From assembly GCF_000208745.1 (NCBI RefSeq), contig NC_030853.1, positions 24,133,334 to 24,197,333 on the forward strand: a DNA stretch of 64,000 bases. Reading direction: 5' to 3'. The DNA is from Theobroma cacao. Lineage: Eukaryota; Streptophyta; Magnoliopsida; Malvales; Malvaceae. Below are positions 1-12,665 of this stretch, piece by piece. The notes under the pieces are model-generated. The model did not search any database. It saw only the letters and a program-made list of their open reading frames with translations, and had not been told where the DNA came from. Within the stretch, counting starts at the first letter, position 1. Every line of letters starts with the position of its first letter. The translations under genes and the position numbers were made by a program.

Positions 1-2589
1 CATGTAACAGCCAAACCTCCATTTACAAAACCCAAAAATCTGTCAATTTATAGGGAAACATGTAGCAAACAGGAAGAACCAAAATTTTAACTTCTTTGAT
101 AATCCCAAAGGACAAACAACTAAATCAAACAAGTTCAAATAGTTTAAAAATGATCCATGGTCCTTTTTGTTGATGATAAAATAAAAAAAATTTCAATAAT
201 TTAGTAATTCTATTTTCTGTTTTGTGCTTTCCACTTCAATCAATTACGTAAACCCTAAGTCATCAAATCACTCCCCTCCCCCCCAATTAAAAAACAAAAG
301 CAAAAATCCCAGAAAGAAAGAAGAGAAATATAGGCTACTGCTAACCTATGGGCGAGTCTTGGTTTATCCTTTCCTCTTCCCATCATTTCTCAACAACCAA
401 ACCTAATTCTTCGTTTTTACGCTTTTCCATTTAAAACAATTCAACCCCCCTTTACCATTTTCCACCCTAAGTTAATAAAAGAGAATTAAAATTTTTTTAA
501 ATATTTAAATAAAGATTTCCGAAAATAAAAAGATCTCACTTTTCTCTTTCAACCATTAAAGTTATACACAATATTTCTCTTGAAAAAATGACTTCATTAA
601 GAAAATAAAAAAAAATGAAACTGTAAAAACTCACAATGGGTTTTTGATGAATCAATCTTCTGCTCGCTTCTTATCTAGGAATTATCTTCCTGTTGATCTG
701 CACTTTGCTTTCTATGTTGCAATTTTTTATTTCTCTAAACTATTTCGATAATGTTTACTTTCAAAAAATAGAAAAAGAGTCGATTTCTGTTTATAGGGAA
801 GAGCCTAGAGTTGCAACGGTAACTTGTTTCGGTTTTACAAGAATACCCCTTTGTTGGACGTATAATTGCAGAAAGCTTTTAGGCCTTTGGATTGGGCTGT
901 GGGCTCGATCCACCAGAAGTTCAAATCTATTAAGAAGTCTCTTTCACAATTAGATTAAGGCCCATATTTTGGGCTTCCTAATCCACAAAAGAATGCATCC
1001 ACCCCCCACAATTAGGGAACAAATGTCTTAATTATGATAAATAATATATTATTAATATGATAGATATGAAAATATTATATTAAAAATTAGTAACTTGTTA
1101 TTGGCCTAAGTTCGTGAGTCCGATCCAGTTTTCATTTTCAGTTCAACTTAATTTGAAATATAAGTATTAGTAATATTAATATAATAAAAAATTATTTTAA
1201 ATTTCATGAAAATTTAAATGCTAGTAGTATTCTTTTTTAATTGAATATCTAAAATAATGTCATGAAATTTAAAAGATGACATTTGAAATTTCATTTTCTA
1301 GATAATTATTTTACTAATACTAGTAGTATTCCTTTTTATTTGACTATCTAGAAAATTATTTAGAAAAAGAAATTTAAATAATAAATGCTAGTAGTATTTT
1401 TTTATTTGAATATCTAGAAAATTATTTAGAAAATAAAATTTAAATAAAAATGCTAGTAGGTTGGAATTGTTTTATTCTCTTTAAGCTTCTTCAAACAATA
1501 TTATATTAAAAAAAGTTTTATGGAAAGAGAGAAAGAAAAAATTTGATTAAGGACAACAACTATTTATATGCTAAGCTTTATACAAAGAAATAAAAGGAAG
1601 TAGGTAGCAATTCCTTTGCGGTATCTTCAGCCACACTAGAAAGGCAAATTTGGCCAATGGTTTTGTTTCTAGTAACGGAATTACGGATCGTGATAGAAAA
1701 CCCTTTCTCTTTTAACTTGGCTTTTCTCAAACGCAAGTCTATACTTTTCTATGCAATTTCTTGGAAGCTGCCTACCTTTGCCTTTTCTATGGGAAACTTT
1801 GAAATGGCATTTTCCTCGCTCACCGAAAACACTGGCACATCCATGGGGAAATATTTTTTAAAAAACAAAATGGTATTTTTTGTTATTTATTGTTATTAAA
1901 AGAAATTAAAGTTTTATTTGATTTAGAAGTGTTATTTTCATGCTTTAAAAATGACTAAACGACTTCATAAGTAATTACGTAGACATTTTCATTCCAAACG
2001 TGTGACTTAAAAGATAAAATTAGATACGTATAACTAATAACTAATGAAAGGTTATCAATACACCAAATTTTAAGAGTTTTTTTTTTATGGTATATTTCTC
2101 AAGTTCAATTTTAAATATATAAAATTGCATCTATGGTCTTTAAAGTTTGATTTAAATATCATTTTTGCTCTTAAATTTTACATTTTTATTTATCATTGAA
2201 TATATATTTATACCAAAATTCTTTTGTTAATCTAAAGCACTAGTTATACGTACGTTAATTTGTGAGTTAAGGGTTAGAAGGACAAAAGGATTATTTGATA
2301 CAAATGGAAAGTCTAACGCTAAAAAGTTGTTATTTCAAAATAGGAGGATGAATATGACACTTTAGGTTAAGTTTTAGGTGCAATAAATGTAATTTACTCT
2401 TTAAGATCCAAATATTAGGGTATCTCAATAAGCATAAATTTTTTATAAAAAGTCAATTCCCAGTGAGATTGTTTACTTGTTTAAGGAATATATCATAGGG
2501 GTTGCTAGCCTAATCACTGAAAGAAACCATACGAAGCAAGACATATGGTCTATTTAGGTCGGACTCAAGTTTGATATTTCCCACTCGAC
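1..2589. other. AT-rich intergenic DNA, no gene supported
   Basis: I see no reading frame here with family features or convincing codon use; the few short ORFs are uninterrupted only by chance. The stretch is AT-rich, with homopolymer runs. A short tandem repeat lies near 1313-1460 (separate entry). The last few hundred bases before 2590 presumably contain the promoter and leader of the RBR gene, but no clear TATA element decides a start. Confidence 0.6.
1313..1460. repeat. Imperfect tandem repeat, unit about 66-70 bp
   Basis: Units begin with a motif like 'aaatgctagtagtatt' and continue through 'tatctagaaaattattta'. The copies start near 1313, 1383 and 1448, the last one truncated. A more diverged related copy lies near 1217. 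This looks like local duplication of AT-rich DNA, with no coding content. Confidence 0.6.
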
Positions 2590-3192
2590 ATGGGAAACTC
2601 TCCAGGAAAAGCCCTGGAAAACCCTCAAGGAGAAGAAGATGATGAATCTAGCTTCACTTGCGAGATCTGCATCGAACCGACATTGCCAAGCAAGAAATTC
2701 AAGAATGCAAACATCTGCAGACACGCTTTCTGCCAAGATTGCATAGCCAAGTACATAGAAGTTAAGGTCCAGGACAACACAGCGAAAATCGATTGCCCCG
2801 AACCAAGCTGCCAATTCTATTTAGATCCTCTCATATGCAGGCCAATGGTATCGCCAGACCTATTTTCATCATGGTGTGATCTTTTGTGCGAGAGTTCTCT
2901 TCTAGGGTCTGAAAGAAGCTATTGCCCCAACAGGAACTGCATGGCTCTGGTGCTGAATGAGTGCAGAGGGAATGTGAAGAAATCAAAATGCCCCAACTGC
3001 AAGCAACTGTTTTGTTTCCAGTGTCAAACTGTGTGGCATGCTGGTTATCAGTGTGAAGAGAGTGAGCAAATAAGGGATAGGAATGATGTTCTTTTCGGGC
3101 AGCTTGTTGAGAGAAAGAAGTGGACTAGGTGCCCTGCTTGTGGTCAGTGCATTGAGCGTCTCGTAGGTTGCTCTCTTGTTAAATGCAGGTTT

Positions 3193-3223
<31 letters not shown>

Positions 3224-4277
3224 AATACTTCATCCTTTAATTACAGACTGCACTTGTGATTTTAAAAAGGGTCAATCAAATTATATTAAATCCTTTCCTT
3301 CAGCCAAGGATATTGGGATTTAGCTCTGTTTTGATCTTGGTGTTATATTAGTTTACAATCATAGCTGATTAATCAACCAAGTTTAGAATGGGTTAGATTC
3401 ATCAAAATCATTGTTTTGAGATCCAAGGTCAAGATTGAGAATTGAATGATAGGTGAGCAACATGGAAGTAACATTAAGAGAACTTACTATGAAGATTAGG
3501 GTCCAACATGCAAATGAAAATGATATGCTCTTTCCCACTTTCCAAACCTTTTCAAGTAAGGACCCAAAATTTGCACTGTGATGAAAATTCAAAATTTGTT
3601 ATAATTAATTTGTTCTTTCGATGTTTAGCTGTTAAAGAAAAGCTAGCAGTAAAGTTTGTCCTGAATTTGAATATCAATTTTCAGCGATGCATTTGAATTA
3701 ACTTCTTGGAGTTGGGACCCTTAATTTAAGTTAATTGACAGCAGCTTTCAGATTCAGATTAGACAGCCTTGCTTCATACGTTTGCCCTTTGTGTCTTTTT
3801 CTACCACCTTTTTTCCCCATTCATAATTACTTTTGACTTGAGGAGGTCTTTCTCTATTTCTTTCCGGATGCTGCTGGGAAGTGCGACACTACCATTTGAG
3901 GTTTTCTTTTTTCTTTTCTTTTTATAATAGATCAAAGGAAGCTGTGGGGATACTAACATCCATCAATAGACTAATAAGAAACAGAGGATTCTTTTTTGTT
4001 TGTTTGTTGGGGGGTGTTATGATGGGCAGAGAAACTAAAGAGGAAGAAAGTAATGGTATTAACATTGTTGATGATGATGGGGTGCAGATGCAAGACAGAG
4101 TTTTGCTACCAGTGTGGGAAAAAGTTAACGAGCAGGGGATGTGGATGCAAGCTCAGTTTGGGAAATATGATGATGGATGTCAATTTGTATCCTCTCCTGT
4201 ATATAGTTGTGGTCTTCCTTTTCGTTATTGTTTGGCTTAGTATGCACTCTGTTTCCTTGAGAGGCAATAATGGATGA
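2590..4277 (+). CDS. RBR-type (RING1-IBR-RING2) E3 ubiquitin ligase with C-terminal membrane anchor, two exons
   Basis: Model: join(2590..3188, 4088..4277), 262 aa. RBR ligases take ubiquitin from an E2 onto a RING2 cysteine and pass it to a substrate. RING1 starts at C24 (CEIC) with a CRHAFCQDC motif at 43-51. The IBR domain spans about 112-155 (CPNRNC, CPNC, FCFQC). RING2 runs from CPACG at 181, and the likely catalytic cysteine is C194 in VGCSLVKC. The donor is tgcag|gtttga and the acceptor ggtgcag|atgcaag; joining them rebuilds RING2 (KCRCKTEFCYQCG) in frame. Exon 2 ends with a hydrophobic run (YIVVVFLFVIVWL), a probable tail anchor as in animal RNF144-type RBRs. The N-terminus MGNSPG fits an N-myristoylation consensus. 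The intron opens with a CT microsatellite. Related but diverged copies lie at 24661 and 27310. The substrate is unknown. Confidence 0.88.
3194..3223. repeat. (CT)n microsatellite at the 5' end of the RBR intron
   Basis: About 15 CT units begin a few bases after the exon 1 donor. The same position in the paralogue at 24661 also carries a CT tract. Confidence 0.9.
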
Positions 4278-5762
4278 CCATATGTATATATTTTACTCTT
4301 GCATTAACATTTCACCCTGCTTCAACTCAAACATATATGTATATGCTTGTTTAGTCTTTGATCAACATCTATTAACTTTACCTTTTCTTGTAAAAACAAT
4401 TTCATGAAATCTGAGGGTTTTTTTTAAAAAAAAAAACATAATGAAAAGAGAAATGCATTTAATTATAGAGTGTGGATAATGCACCTATTTTTCAAAAAAA
4501 TATCATTCACTTCGATTGTTTCAAATTTAAATTTATTTAAAAATAATAATTAGGATACATGAAATTTAAAGATAACTGATTTCTTTATATAAGTTTAAAA
4601 CTCAATAAATTATATATATATATATATATATAAAACAAAACAAAAACACACTTAAGCTTTTGATAAAAAATTTAAAATTCTAGTAGTCAAAATTTAAAAA
4701 ATTTGATCATAAAAAGTCAAATTCAAACATTATTTATGAGACAGATGGAGTAGTTGATTTTTTATGGCTAAAAGAAATCAATGAACAAAAATGAGCTTTA
4801 ATCTCTTCCAGAATTTTGTTTCATTTCATAGGTTTGCTGTTATCTAAAAAAAATATCCAAGGGAAATGCATTGGAAGGGAAAGTTGCTTCATGTTTTGGT
4901 TAACTTTAGATATCACTTCACACTGGAAATATTGTCTCTATGCACTCCCTTCACATTGCTTCAACGCGCCTCCCTTTCAAGTAACAACTTCGTTCACCTC
5001 ATTCGCAAAACCACACATTTCTTTCCAAGGAAGAAAACGAGTTAGCAGGTAGAGTGGAAAGAACATAGGAAGTTACAACTTTCGAACATAGGAACGTAAA
5101 CAGTTGCACGAAGGGTCCTCTTTCGGTTATTAAGCTGTTCACAATTGATACCATCCAGTAAACAAAACAGAGTGTAAACTAACTTCCGATGAATATTTGA
5201 TCAATTTTTCCATTAGTTAAAAGTTATAATGCAACAATTACTTGGTTAGATTACAATATCTTATTAAAGTTATATTATAATATTGTTAATTAATTAAAAT
5301 TAGACTATAATTAAATTTTTTTTGAAAAGCGATTATATTGGTCTCAACATCCAAGATACCATTCCAAGTCGCTTTCAATTAAGAGAGACTTTCCATGGTA
5401 TCAAAACTTGGTTTGGGCAACGGAGAACTGTACAATTGCAAAAAGAATGACCGCACACAAGCCTACTGGCGGTTGTAGACAAGACTCGTCTAGCCTATCA
5501 AGATCAAAACATTGAGCTCATTGCCTCATTGACCACGAACGAAGAGGCAGAAAAAGGTCCGCAAAGCTAGAGAGACTATTTCCCTAAACATATGAACATT
5601 GCGCAAGGCATAAAACATCAAGAGGAAGGGACTGCCCCCTACAGCTCCAACAAGGGGCTTAGAACAGAACCAACCCGCTCCCTAGAATCCTGATCTCCAC
5701 AGCAGTCCTAAAGCAAGTCCATGCATCCCACAGGAAGAAAGCTTAGAATTAACTTTATATAC

Positions 5763-5808
<46 letters not shown>

Positions 5809-6259
5809 CTCTATCTAATATAGAAGATTTATCAATATACAATTCAGATTCTCTTCACTTTTCTTTACCTCTGTCAGAACTAACCGAAGCTATATTGGCA
5901 GGAGTGTCGCAGGAGTGAAGAAGACACAAGGCTACTCTGTTATGAACTTGATTTTAAGAAGGAAAAGATAAAACCAAGTATATTGAAAAGAATTACAAAG
6001 AACAGAGCATAAATGAAGCAAAAACGATAAGTCCAAAGTTCTGTTTCATTACTTTATAAGCACATTGTATAAATACAAGTAATGCATGATAAACACCTAT
6101 TACACATAAAGACAAGTGTTAAAACAAGTTGCATGCATTGCAACACGTCATAAACATATACATTATGCATTTAACAACCAGTACAACAAAGCAAAATGGA
6201 CATATACATGTCCACGTAGTAAGCTGATGCATGCTTGATTCCTAACATACTCATCCAGC
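4278..6259. other. Intergenic; dinucleotide repeats and a possible old LTR-element scrap
   Basis: No gene is supported. A TA run lies at about 4609-4632 and a longer AT run at about 5757-5806. At 5396-5407 the sequence tggtatcaaaac directly follows a CA, which resembles an LTR end plus an initiator-Met tRNA primer site. I found no matching second LTR and no clear gag reading frame, so I do not call an element. Confidence 0.5.
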
Positions 6260-7150
6260 AACTCTGCATTGATGAGTGAAAACAACTTCAATGGAAGAAT
6301 TCCAGATTGGATCGGCACTTTATCAAATTTGAACATACTTCTCCTAAAAGCTAATAACTTGAATGATGAAAGCCCCTTCCAGTTATGCACATTTAGTACC
6401 TGTTAAGCATCGTGAATCTTTCTCGAAATAAGCTTTCTGGTCGTACACCTTCTTGTTTAACTCTCGGGTCAGGGAATATATCTCTAAAAGACTATGCCGC
6501 TCTTCGCTTTCCTCGTTTCGACCAAGTATTGGCAGACACGGGGCTGACAGAATATGATTTCATGGATTATGGATTTTCTAGTTCCTACATCATATTCGCG
6601 TAGCTTCGTCCATGAACATGAAGAGACATTGTTTGGAATGAAGAACGGGGCCTACACTTACCAGGGTAAAGTTCTGGAATTGATCTCTCTTGCAACCGAT
6701 TGAGAGGCCCAATCCCATTCGATTTGGGATACTCAGGAGTGAAATCCGTTCACTAAACTTCTCACAACAATCTAACTGGACCTATCCCTTCAACCTTGTC
6801 AAAGCTCAAGCAGATTGAGAGTTTGTACCTTTCCAACGACAACTTAAATTGCATAATCCCACCTAAATTGACTGAGTTGAATTATCTGGCTGTATTCACT
6901 GTTGCACACAACAACTTGTCAGGGCCTCTTAGGAAAGCTCAGTTTGGGACCTTCAACGATAGCAGTTACTTGGAAAACCCTCTTCTTTGAGGACCTCCTT
7001 GAAAAACCGTTATACTGAGTCTGATTCACCAGAAACAAAACATGCTTCTCATCATGGTGAAGAAGAAGGTGGTTTTATAGACATGAGTCAGATTTGCGGT
7101 TTCCTATGTTATTATATTGTTGGGAATTGCCATTGTCCTATGTAATGATA
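6260..7150 (+). pseudogene. Broken LRR receptor-like protein (RLP) gene, 3' part only
   Basis: Leucine-rich-repeat peptides appear in shifting plus-strand frames: NNFNGRIPDWIGTLSNL near 6270, VNLSRNKLSGRTPSCL near 6410, then a DLSCNRLRGPIPFDLG piece near 6690. After these come NLTGPIPSTLSKLKQIESL and a run ending in NNLSGPL...FGTFNDSSYLENPLL around 6770-6990. The order and the last motif (a cap sequence of the F-x-TF-x-x-SSYxGNP..LCG type) match the C-terminal LRRs of plant RLPs involved in immunity or development. Stops and frameshifts separate every block. A remnant of the acidic juxtamembrane and membrane segment follows to about 7150. There is no N-terminal half and no signal peptide. It cannot encode a working receptor. 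Confidence 0.8.
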
Positions 7151-10100
7151 TCTACATTTTAATATGGTTCACCCCTGCTATCAGTAAATTATACTCTTTA
7201 CGATACTTCCCGTCTGCCACTATTCACTCATTATAACTGTTTGGCATATGTTTGGTCATATATTAATATTTTCAAGAAAACAAAGTACTTCCACTTTTAC
7301 TTTTTTTAATGCATAAATTAGTAATATCTTTGAATTTGTTTAGATCATGGAGTTGGAGATTTTCTTTATTGTGAAGATTGTGCTGTGCTGGAATATGGAA
7401 TCAGCTAAGAGTTTTAGTACTGCCCACTGGTTGTCTCTGATGGCATGAAACATATACATATTGTATGTATAAACAATGCTACATGATGAATTTACGAATA
7501 AATCAGACTATTTATCACAGAGATTAAAAGATTGTGTTTTGAGTAAAATTGCTCATTCTTTGGTCATTTTCAGTTGTGAAAAAGTAAATGCAAGTTCAAT
7601 GGAACAATTTCATGGGTTTGCATTTGGAAGCAATTTAAAAAGATAAACAAAAATGGCTGTGTTCTTGCTCAGTCGAGTGAATAGATTAATAATCGAGATA
7701 GTACATAGTTCAAGCCTAGCATGCATTGGCCTTACAAAGTAATTGTCAAGAACATAATAGTACACAGGCATTTACAGATACACAAAATCACAAGAGAACG
7801 GCCCAAAACAACCCCTTAAAACAAGACAAACAATTCAAAAAATGGAAACAGATCCACCATCTCATTGAGACAGGATTGCTTTACAAATTTTATAAAGCAA
7901 TAGTAACGAAGAACCTCCAGCCTGGAAGGAAAGAAAAAAGAGTCAATGCCAAGAATCACTACCAACCCATTTTAGAAAACACTAATTAAGGAATACATTT
8001 GGTTGCATCATGAAGGAATCATACTTTTTTAAGTAAAAAGCTCTTGTGGTTTTGTTAATTGTCCTAGGACCTATCCAAAACGAATTTTGAGAAAGTTACA
8101 ATTGTTCCTTTGAAACGAGAGATCATGAAGAGTTCCAATGTGTGAGGGGGTTTGATTCCCAATTAGAGAAGGATTCTATTGCAATATTCATATCACACCC
8201 AACCATTAATTATATCAGCCTAGCTAAAGCCTCCTAGGAATTTTGAAATTTAGACCAAAGTTAATTACTGGTAAAAACTAAGAGATAGTAATTCGATAAA
8301 ATGATTTGGATAATATTAGACTTTTAGAAGCAGTCATCGTCAACTACTACCTAACCCACGCCCACCCTGCATGGGCAGGGCGGCTGTTCTCATAAGAATG
8401 TCCACATACAGGTAAAGTTTATTCCACATACAGGCAAAGTTTATTACGTGACTCCAACTCGATCGGCTTAAACCTCAAATAACGATCAGTAATTAGCATT
8501 AAAAAAGGGTGATAAAATTAAGTTTATCTGAACTAATTGATTAGCTTGTGAGGTTTTAGTGTGAAGTGAAGCCTACTATATATGCTTACCATTTTCCTGG
8601 AGGAAGCAGGATTGAAACGGCACGCTCAGGAATTGGAAGATCTCACACGACACCGGACATCCAAACCGACGCCAAATTAAGGCCAAAACAGCTGTTAACG
8701 CCAGCGCTTGGCACATGGCAACGTGTTACTACCATCTGACCTGGTAAACGGTGAATGTGTTTCCGGAAGCGCAGCCTCTAAACCAGGATATACATTAGTC
8801 AAAGGATAATCTCACACGTGGCATGATCTCTGTTAAATAAAAATAAATAATAAATTAATGTTAAACTCAAGATCTTCCATATATCTCACATAACAGATGT
8901 GTTTATAAAAATTAAAGCAAAAAGAGGAAGTGTCTTAACCTAAATAGAGTATTAAAGTTAAATACTCCTTTCATTTTTATTTGATTTTTACAGAAAAAGA
9001 TTTGATGTTATTGTCTTTTATGTTATAATTTAAAAAAGCTTAGCAAAAAATTGGTGTTTAAAAGGTTAAAAATTCTTAAAAATTTTATTTAAAAATTCAA
9101 AGAATAAGAATATTAATTATTGAAAGATAGCGAACTTTGGAATATTAACAAAAATTATGAACAGAATAAAGAGACGAAATGAGCAAATAAAATTATCATC
9201 AATACCTAATCTTTTATGATGTGTCTTTATTTCAAACTAATAACTAGGCTTGCCCGCAGAAAATTCATTGAGATCCATTGGGATCGCAGATATTTAATTA
9301 TCTATCAGTTCATCTTGAAAATATCAAAAACCATATTTGAAATCTAACTTGAAAACCGGTATAGTTGTCAATATTGTATTATACGTTGTTCATATTGTAC
9401 AATACATTAAATGTATCCTTCACTACTCAATAAGTATTGTACAATATACAGTATGATATAATGGATTTTTATGAACTTTATCCTACCTAACTATTAAAAA
9501 TTTACTTATTTATTTATTTTTTTAGGTTTAAAAAATATAAACTATATATTTTCATAGATTCAACCTACAATTTAAAATACATGTCTTATTTAAAAATACA
9601 CTATTACGTAGTATGTTGAGAGTTTAAATTAAAACAATTATCTTTTCAATTTATACGATATAATCTGCAATTTTATTAATAAATATAAACTTTGTAAATT
9701 TTTTAATTGTACATATATATATATTATTTATAATTAATTTTAAATTTTTTTATCATATAAGATATGATATTTGATATTAAAAATAAAATTTCGATACATA
9801 AGATGTGTTTTGATGTAACAATTATAAAAAATTAGCAAGCAAATGAGGTTGGTATGGGGCAAATTATATTAGATTATTAGTGATGAGACTCACACTTCCG
9901 TTTCTTTGAAACTAAGTAGGCAAAGAATATCTTACGCTAACTCAAAAGACCAAAAAAGTGAGCAAAAGATAGCCCCACCTTTTTGAGCTAAGGAAGGAAA
10001 GAATCGAAATCTTATTAAAATAACCAAAACCGAAAAAATTAGGCGGAGGATACTCCAATCGAGCGTATGAGAAAGTCAAAATGCTAATTAAATTAACTTT

Positions 10101-10290
10101 AATGGTCAATCGCCCAAAACCCATGAAACAATGGACTCAGACTGCCAAACCGCACAACATATATAAATGCCCATCAATGCCTGATTTGATATTTTCTACA
10201 TTACAATCTGACCTTGTTGAGCTAAAAGTTATCGAAATTCAATGGAAATTCCTGGAAGCAAGATAGTTTAGTCTCTCCACTAATCGTTAT
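7151..10290. other. Long intergenic stretch, no gene seen
   Basis: I find no supported coding region; the ORF at 7726-7989 has no recognisable features. An isolated ACGTGGC (ABRE/G-box-like) sequence occurs near 8816. The stretch from 8840 to 9880 is very AT-rich with many stops in all frames. Confidence 0.5.
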
Positions 10291-10296
10291 CACGTG
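10291..10296. promoter_or_regulatory. G-box (CACGTG) upstream of the NHL/LEA-2 gene
   Basis: A perfect palindromic CACGTG lies about 250 bp before the ATG at 10540. G-boxes bind bZIP and bHLH factors, so stress or ABA control would suit this gene family. This is only a motif match. Confidence 0.35.
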
Positions 10297-10426
10297 AATT
10301 TGGCGAGCAATAAATAAAAATTCAGTCATGTCTCCCTCCATTAGCTTAGCTTATTTAAGGAATAATAAAGAAATTTAGGCTCCACGCTTTTATTAGCCTG
10401 CTTTTAGTTGTTAGGTTGCTGCTACC

Positions 10427-10450
10427 ATGGGCTATTTGTGTTCATTTTGA
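10427..10450 (+). promoter_or_regulatory. Upstream ORF of 7 codons before the NHL gene
   Basis: ATG at 10427 sits in an excellent context (taccATGG) and reads MGYLCSF before TGA. It lies 90 bp before the main ATG at 10540, which has a weaker context. If the transcript starts before 10427, this uORF should lower translation of the main ORF. I cannot see the transcription start. Confidence 0.4.
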
Positions 10451-10539
10451 TTGCTTTTGTTTTTTTTTTGGTCAAATTAAAAACCAACTCAGAGAAGAAA
10501 TCTGCAAATTTTTCGGCCTGGCTGAAAGAATTCTTGATT

Positions 10540-11187
10540 ATGGAGGTGGAATCATCAGGAAGCACGAATGCGAAATCAATGGATGAACGAGCCAGTTCAG
10601 CCGCCAGGGCCCTCAGGCGCAGGCGTAAATGCAGAAACATCTGTTTTGCCGTGATGGCTGTTCTGTTATTCATCATAGTCCTGATAGTGATCCTAGCTTT
10701 CACCGTTTTCAAGGCCAAACGCCCCGTCACGACTATCGACTCTGTCTCCTTAGCCAACCTGAAGTTTTCCCTGGATTTGGTCAGACTGCAAGTGTTGCTG
10801 AATGCTAGCCTGGACGTGGATCTTTCAATCAAAAACCCAAACAAAGTTGCGTTCAAGTACACCGACTCGTCTGCCCAGTTGAATTACAGGGGCCAGCAGG
10901 TAGGCGAGGTTCCAATTCCAGCTGGCAAGATGCCTGCAGATGCAACGGTTCCCATGAACTTGACGCTGACTCTCATGGCGGATCGATTGCTCTCGGATTC
11001 CCAGTTTTTCTCTGATGTTTCGGGTGGTGAATTGCCTCTCAACGCTTTTGCTAGGATTCCAGGCAAGGTTAATGTGTTGAATCTGTTTAAGATTCATGTT
11101 GTTTCGTCCACTTCCTGCGATTTTACTGTCTTTTTATCTAATTCAACTGTTGGGGACCAAGACTGCAAGTATAAGACAAAACTGTAA
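10540..11187 (+). CDS. NDR1/HIN1-like (LEA-2 domain) membrane protein, single exon
   Basis: 215 aa. The frame is open further upstream, but the first ATG in it is at 10540, and the protein then begins in the usual NHL way. A basic patch (ARALRRRRKCR, about 22-32) precedes one strong membrane helix (about 34-56, ICFAVMAVLLFIIVLIVILAF). A LEA-2 domain follows, with the typical SLDVDLSIKNPNKVAFKY motif at 90-107. NHL proteins are single-pass plasma-membrane proteins linked to pathogen and abiotic stress responses. The LEA-2 domain is thought to lie outside the cytosol. The length and intronless structure are normal for the family. Neighbouring DNA gives no operon-like context. The precise paralogue is not determined. 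Confidence 0.88.
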   Translation: MEVESSGSTNAKSMDERASSAARALRRRRKCRNICFAVMAVLLFIIVLIVILAFTVFKAKRPVTTIDSVSLANLKFSLDLVRLQVLLNASLDVDLSIKNPNKVAFKYTDSSAQLNYRGQQVGEVPIPAGKMPADATVPMNLTLTLMADRLLSDSQFFSDVSGGELPLNAFARIPGKVNVLNLFKIHVVSSTSCDFTVFLSNSTVGDQDCKYKTKL

Positions 11188-12090
11188 TGCTCTCATTTTT
11201 CTCTTTTTGGATGATATATTTTGCTTGTACTTATATCTAGTCTAAACGGAAGCTTGCTTTGTAGCCGTATTCTCACTGTTCTTTTCACATTTTACCCTTT
11301 TTTTTATTTTCCATAAATAGAGATGTTATAGGTGTTATTTTCTTTGGAAGTTACGAATAAAATTTATTATACGCATATAAATTTTCTAGTCTGAACCTGG
11401 TATGATTCAACAAATGCGGGTTTTCTCTATGTAAATGAGTTTCTGTTTCACTGAATTTTGTCTCAACCTCTACCTAATTATTTCCCCCTCAAGTGCAAAC
11501 TTCCTTCTCCATTAGTTTTTTTCCCCTTAATTGGATAACAATTAATTTCTCAGCTTGTAGAATTTTGAATGCTTTAGTATTTACTCCTCTATCCCTTCAT
11601 TTCACAACCAATGAGTTCTGTCAATTCTTGCAAGTCATGCCTTCATCCTGCTGCTGCAACCAGGCTACTGAGCCATTATACTGGTGACAATCATTATGTG
11701 GTAGAATTTTTCTTCTTCATGAAGCAATACAATTGATGAACAGCAAACCTTTGAGTCTCGCATGTTCGATGGCTTGAACAACTGGATTGTCCCAATGATT
11801 AATTATGTAGTGGAAGAACAAGGATCTTATAAACAGGTAATCCTCTTAACTTTGTCTTGGCTAATGTGTTCTTGTATATGGATGACTCTTTATAGATTAA
11901 TAATAATGCTTTTGTTCATGATGTAATAGCTGGCTTGTGAAATGTAGAGCGCTGGATGGGGTTCTTTGCAGAAAGTCATTTTTCGAAGAACGTAACTCAG
12001 GTGTTAATCTTTAACTCGTGACTTGTATTAGAATCCTGAGCTAACTGCTTGTTCACTTCTGAGCTTCAGTTGCAAGAGTGAAACATCGAT
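11188..12090. other. 3' flank of the NHL gene, no gene supported
   Basis: The NHL 3' UTR probably occupies the first 150-200 bases. Short coding-looking pieces near 11750-11840 (reading FDGLNNWIVPMINYVVEEQG) end in a gtaatc that could be a donor. They may be the eroded upstream part of the hAT remnant that follows, but the family match is too weak to call. Confidence 0.4.
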
Positions 12091-12665
12091 TGAATGGCTA
12101 GGAATTCCTTCCATATGTGAGATATGGTTGGCTTTTCTTTTACAGTGTTTCTTGACCCCAATAAAATTAAATTTTCTGGAGTTCTCATACATTGAGATCT
12201 ATGGTGATAGTCAGGTGCAATTAAACAGATTTCTAAAGCTCTTACTGATGTCTACTATGAGTATGCAATTGATCCCAGCAAGTTGACAACAACTGCTTCA
12301 CCCTCCGGTGATTCTGGTTGTTCAACATCACACAGTGCTGGTTATTTTATGCTGGACTCCTTTAGGAAATATGCATCTGCAAGCAGAGCTATGAGGTGGC
12401 ATCTTGGAGTCAGAGTTTGATTGAAGAGCCTTTGCTTTGCTTGGAAACAGTGTTCTTTGACATACTAGGTTGGTGGCCTAAGATTCCCTACACTTGGTGG
12501 GGATGGCTCACGATGTCCTTGCAATGCCTGTAACATTTGTTCCAACAATATCCTGCTTATGCTGCTGCATATAATGCAAAATCCAGCCGCTAGGACCTGA
12601 TTTCTGAGATCATGGATGCTCTGGTTTGCGAGCAGGACAGGTTGGAATTGTCTGAAGGAAGTAAG
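12090..12665 (+). pseudogene. Decayed hAT-family transposase (C-terminal half)
   Basis: In shifting frames the plus strand gives the conserved order of a hAT transposase C-terminus. A piece like LTPIKLNFLEFSYIEIYGDS (near 12150-12215) matches the 'LDPR-K-...-Y' block. IKQISKALTDVYYEYA follows near 12220. EEPLL...FFDILGWW...IPYTW near 12425-12500 matches the dimerisation motif 'EEPLLPR..FDILGWWK..KYPTLS'. SEIMDALVCEQDRLEL near 12605-12655 matches the final helix. Several frameshifts and stops separate the blocks, so no active enzyme is made. I cannot tell whether the source was a transposon or a domesticated DAYSLEEPER-like gene. No terminal inverted repeats were located. Confidence 0.65.

Noticed and set aside
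3194..3223. CT tracts considered as part of a coding LSLSLS tail in the RBR genes
   Set aside because: The serine-leucine run comes from reading past a good splice donor; joining to the next exon restores a complete RING2.
5396..5407. Primer-binding-site-like tggtatcaaaac following a CA
   Set aside because: There is no matching LTR pair and no clear gag frame nearby, so it may be chance or a very old scrap.
7726..7989. 87-codon plus-strand ORF
   Set aside because: It is lysine/asparagine-rich as expected for AT-rich DNA and shows no domain or splice context.
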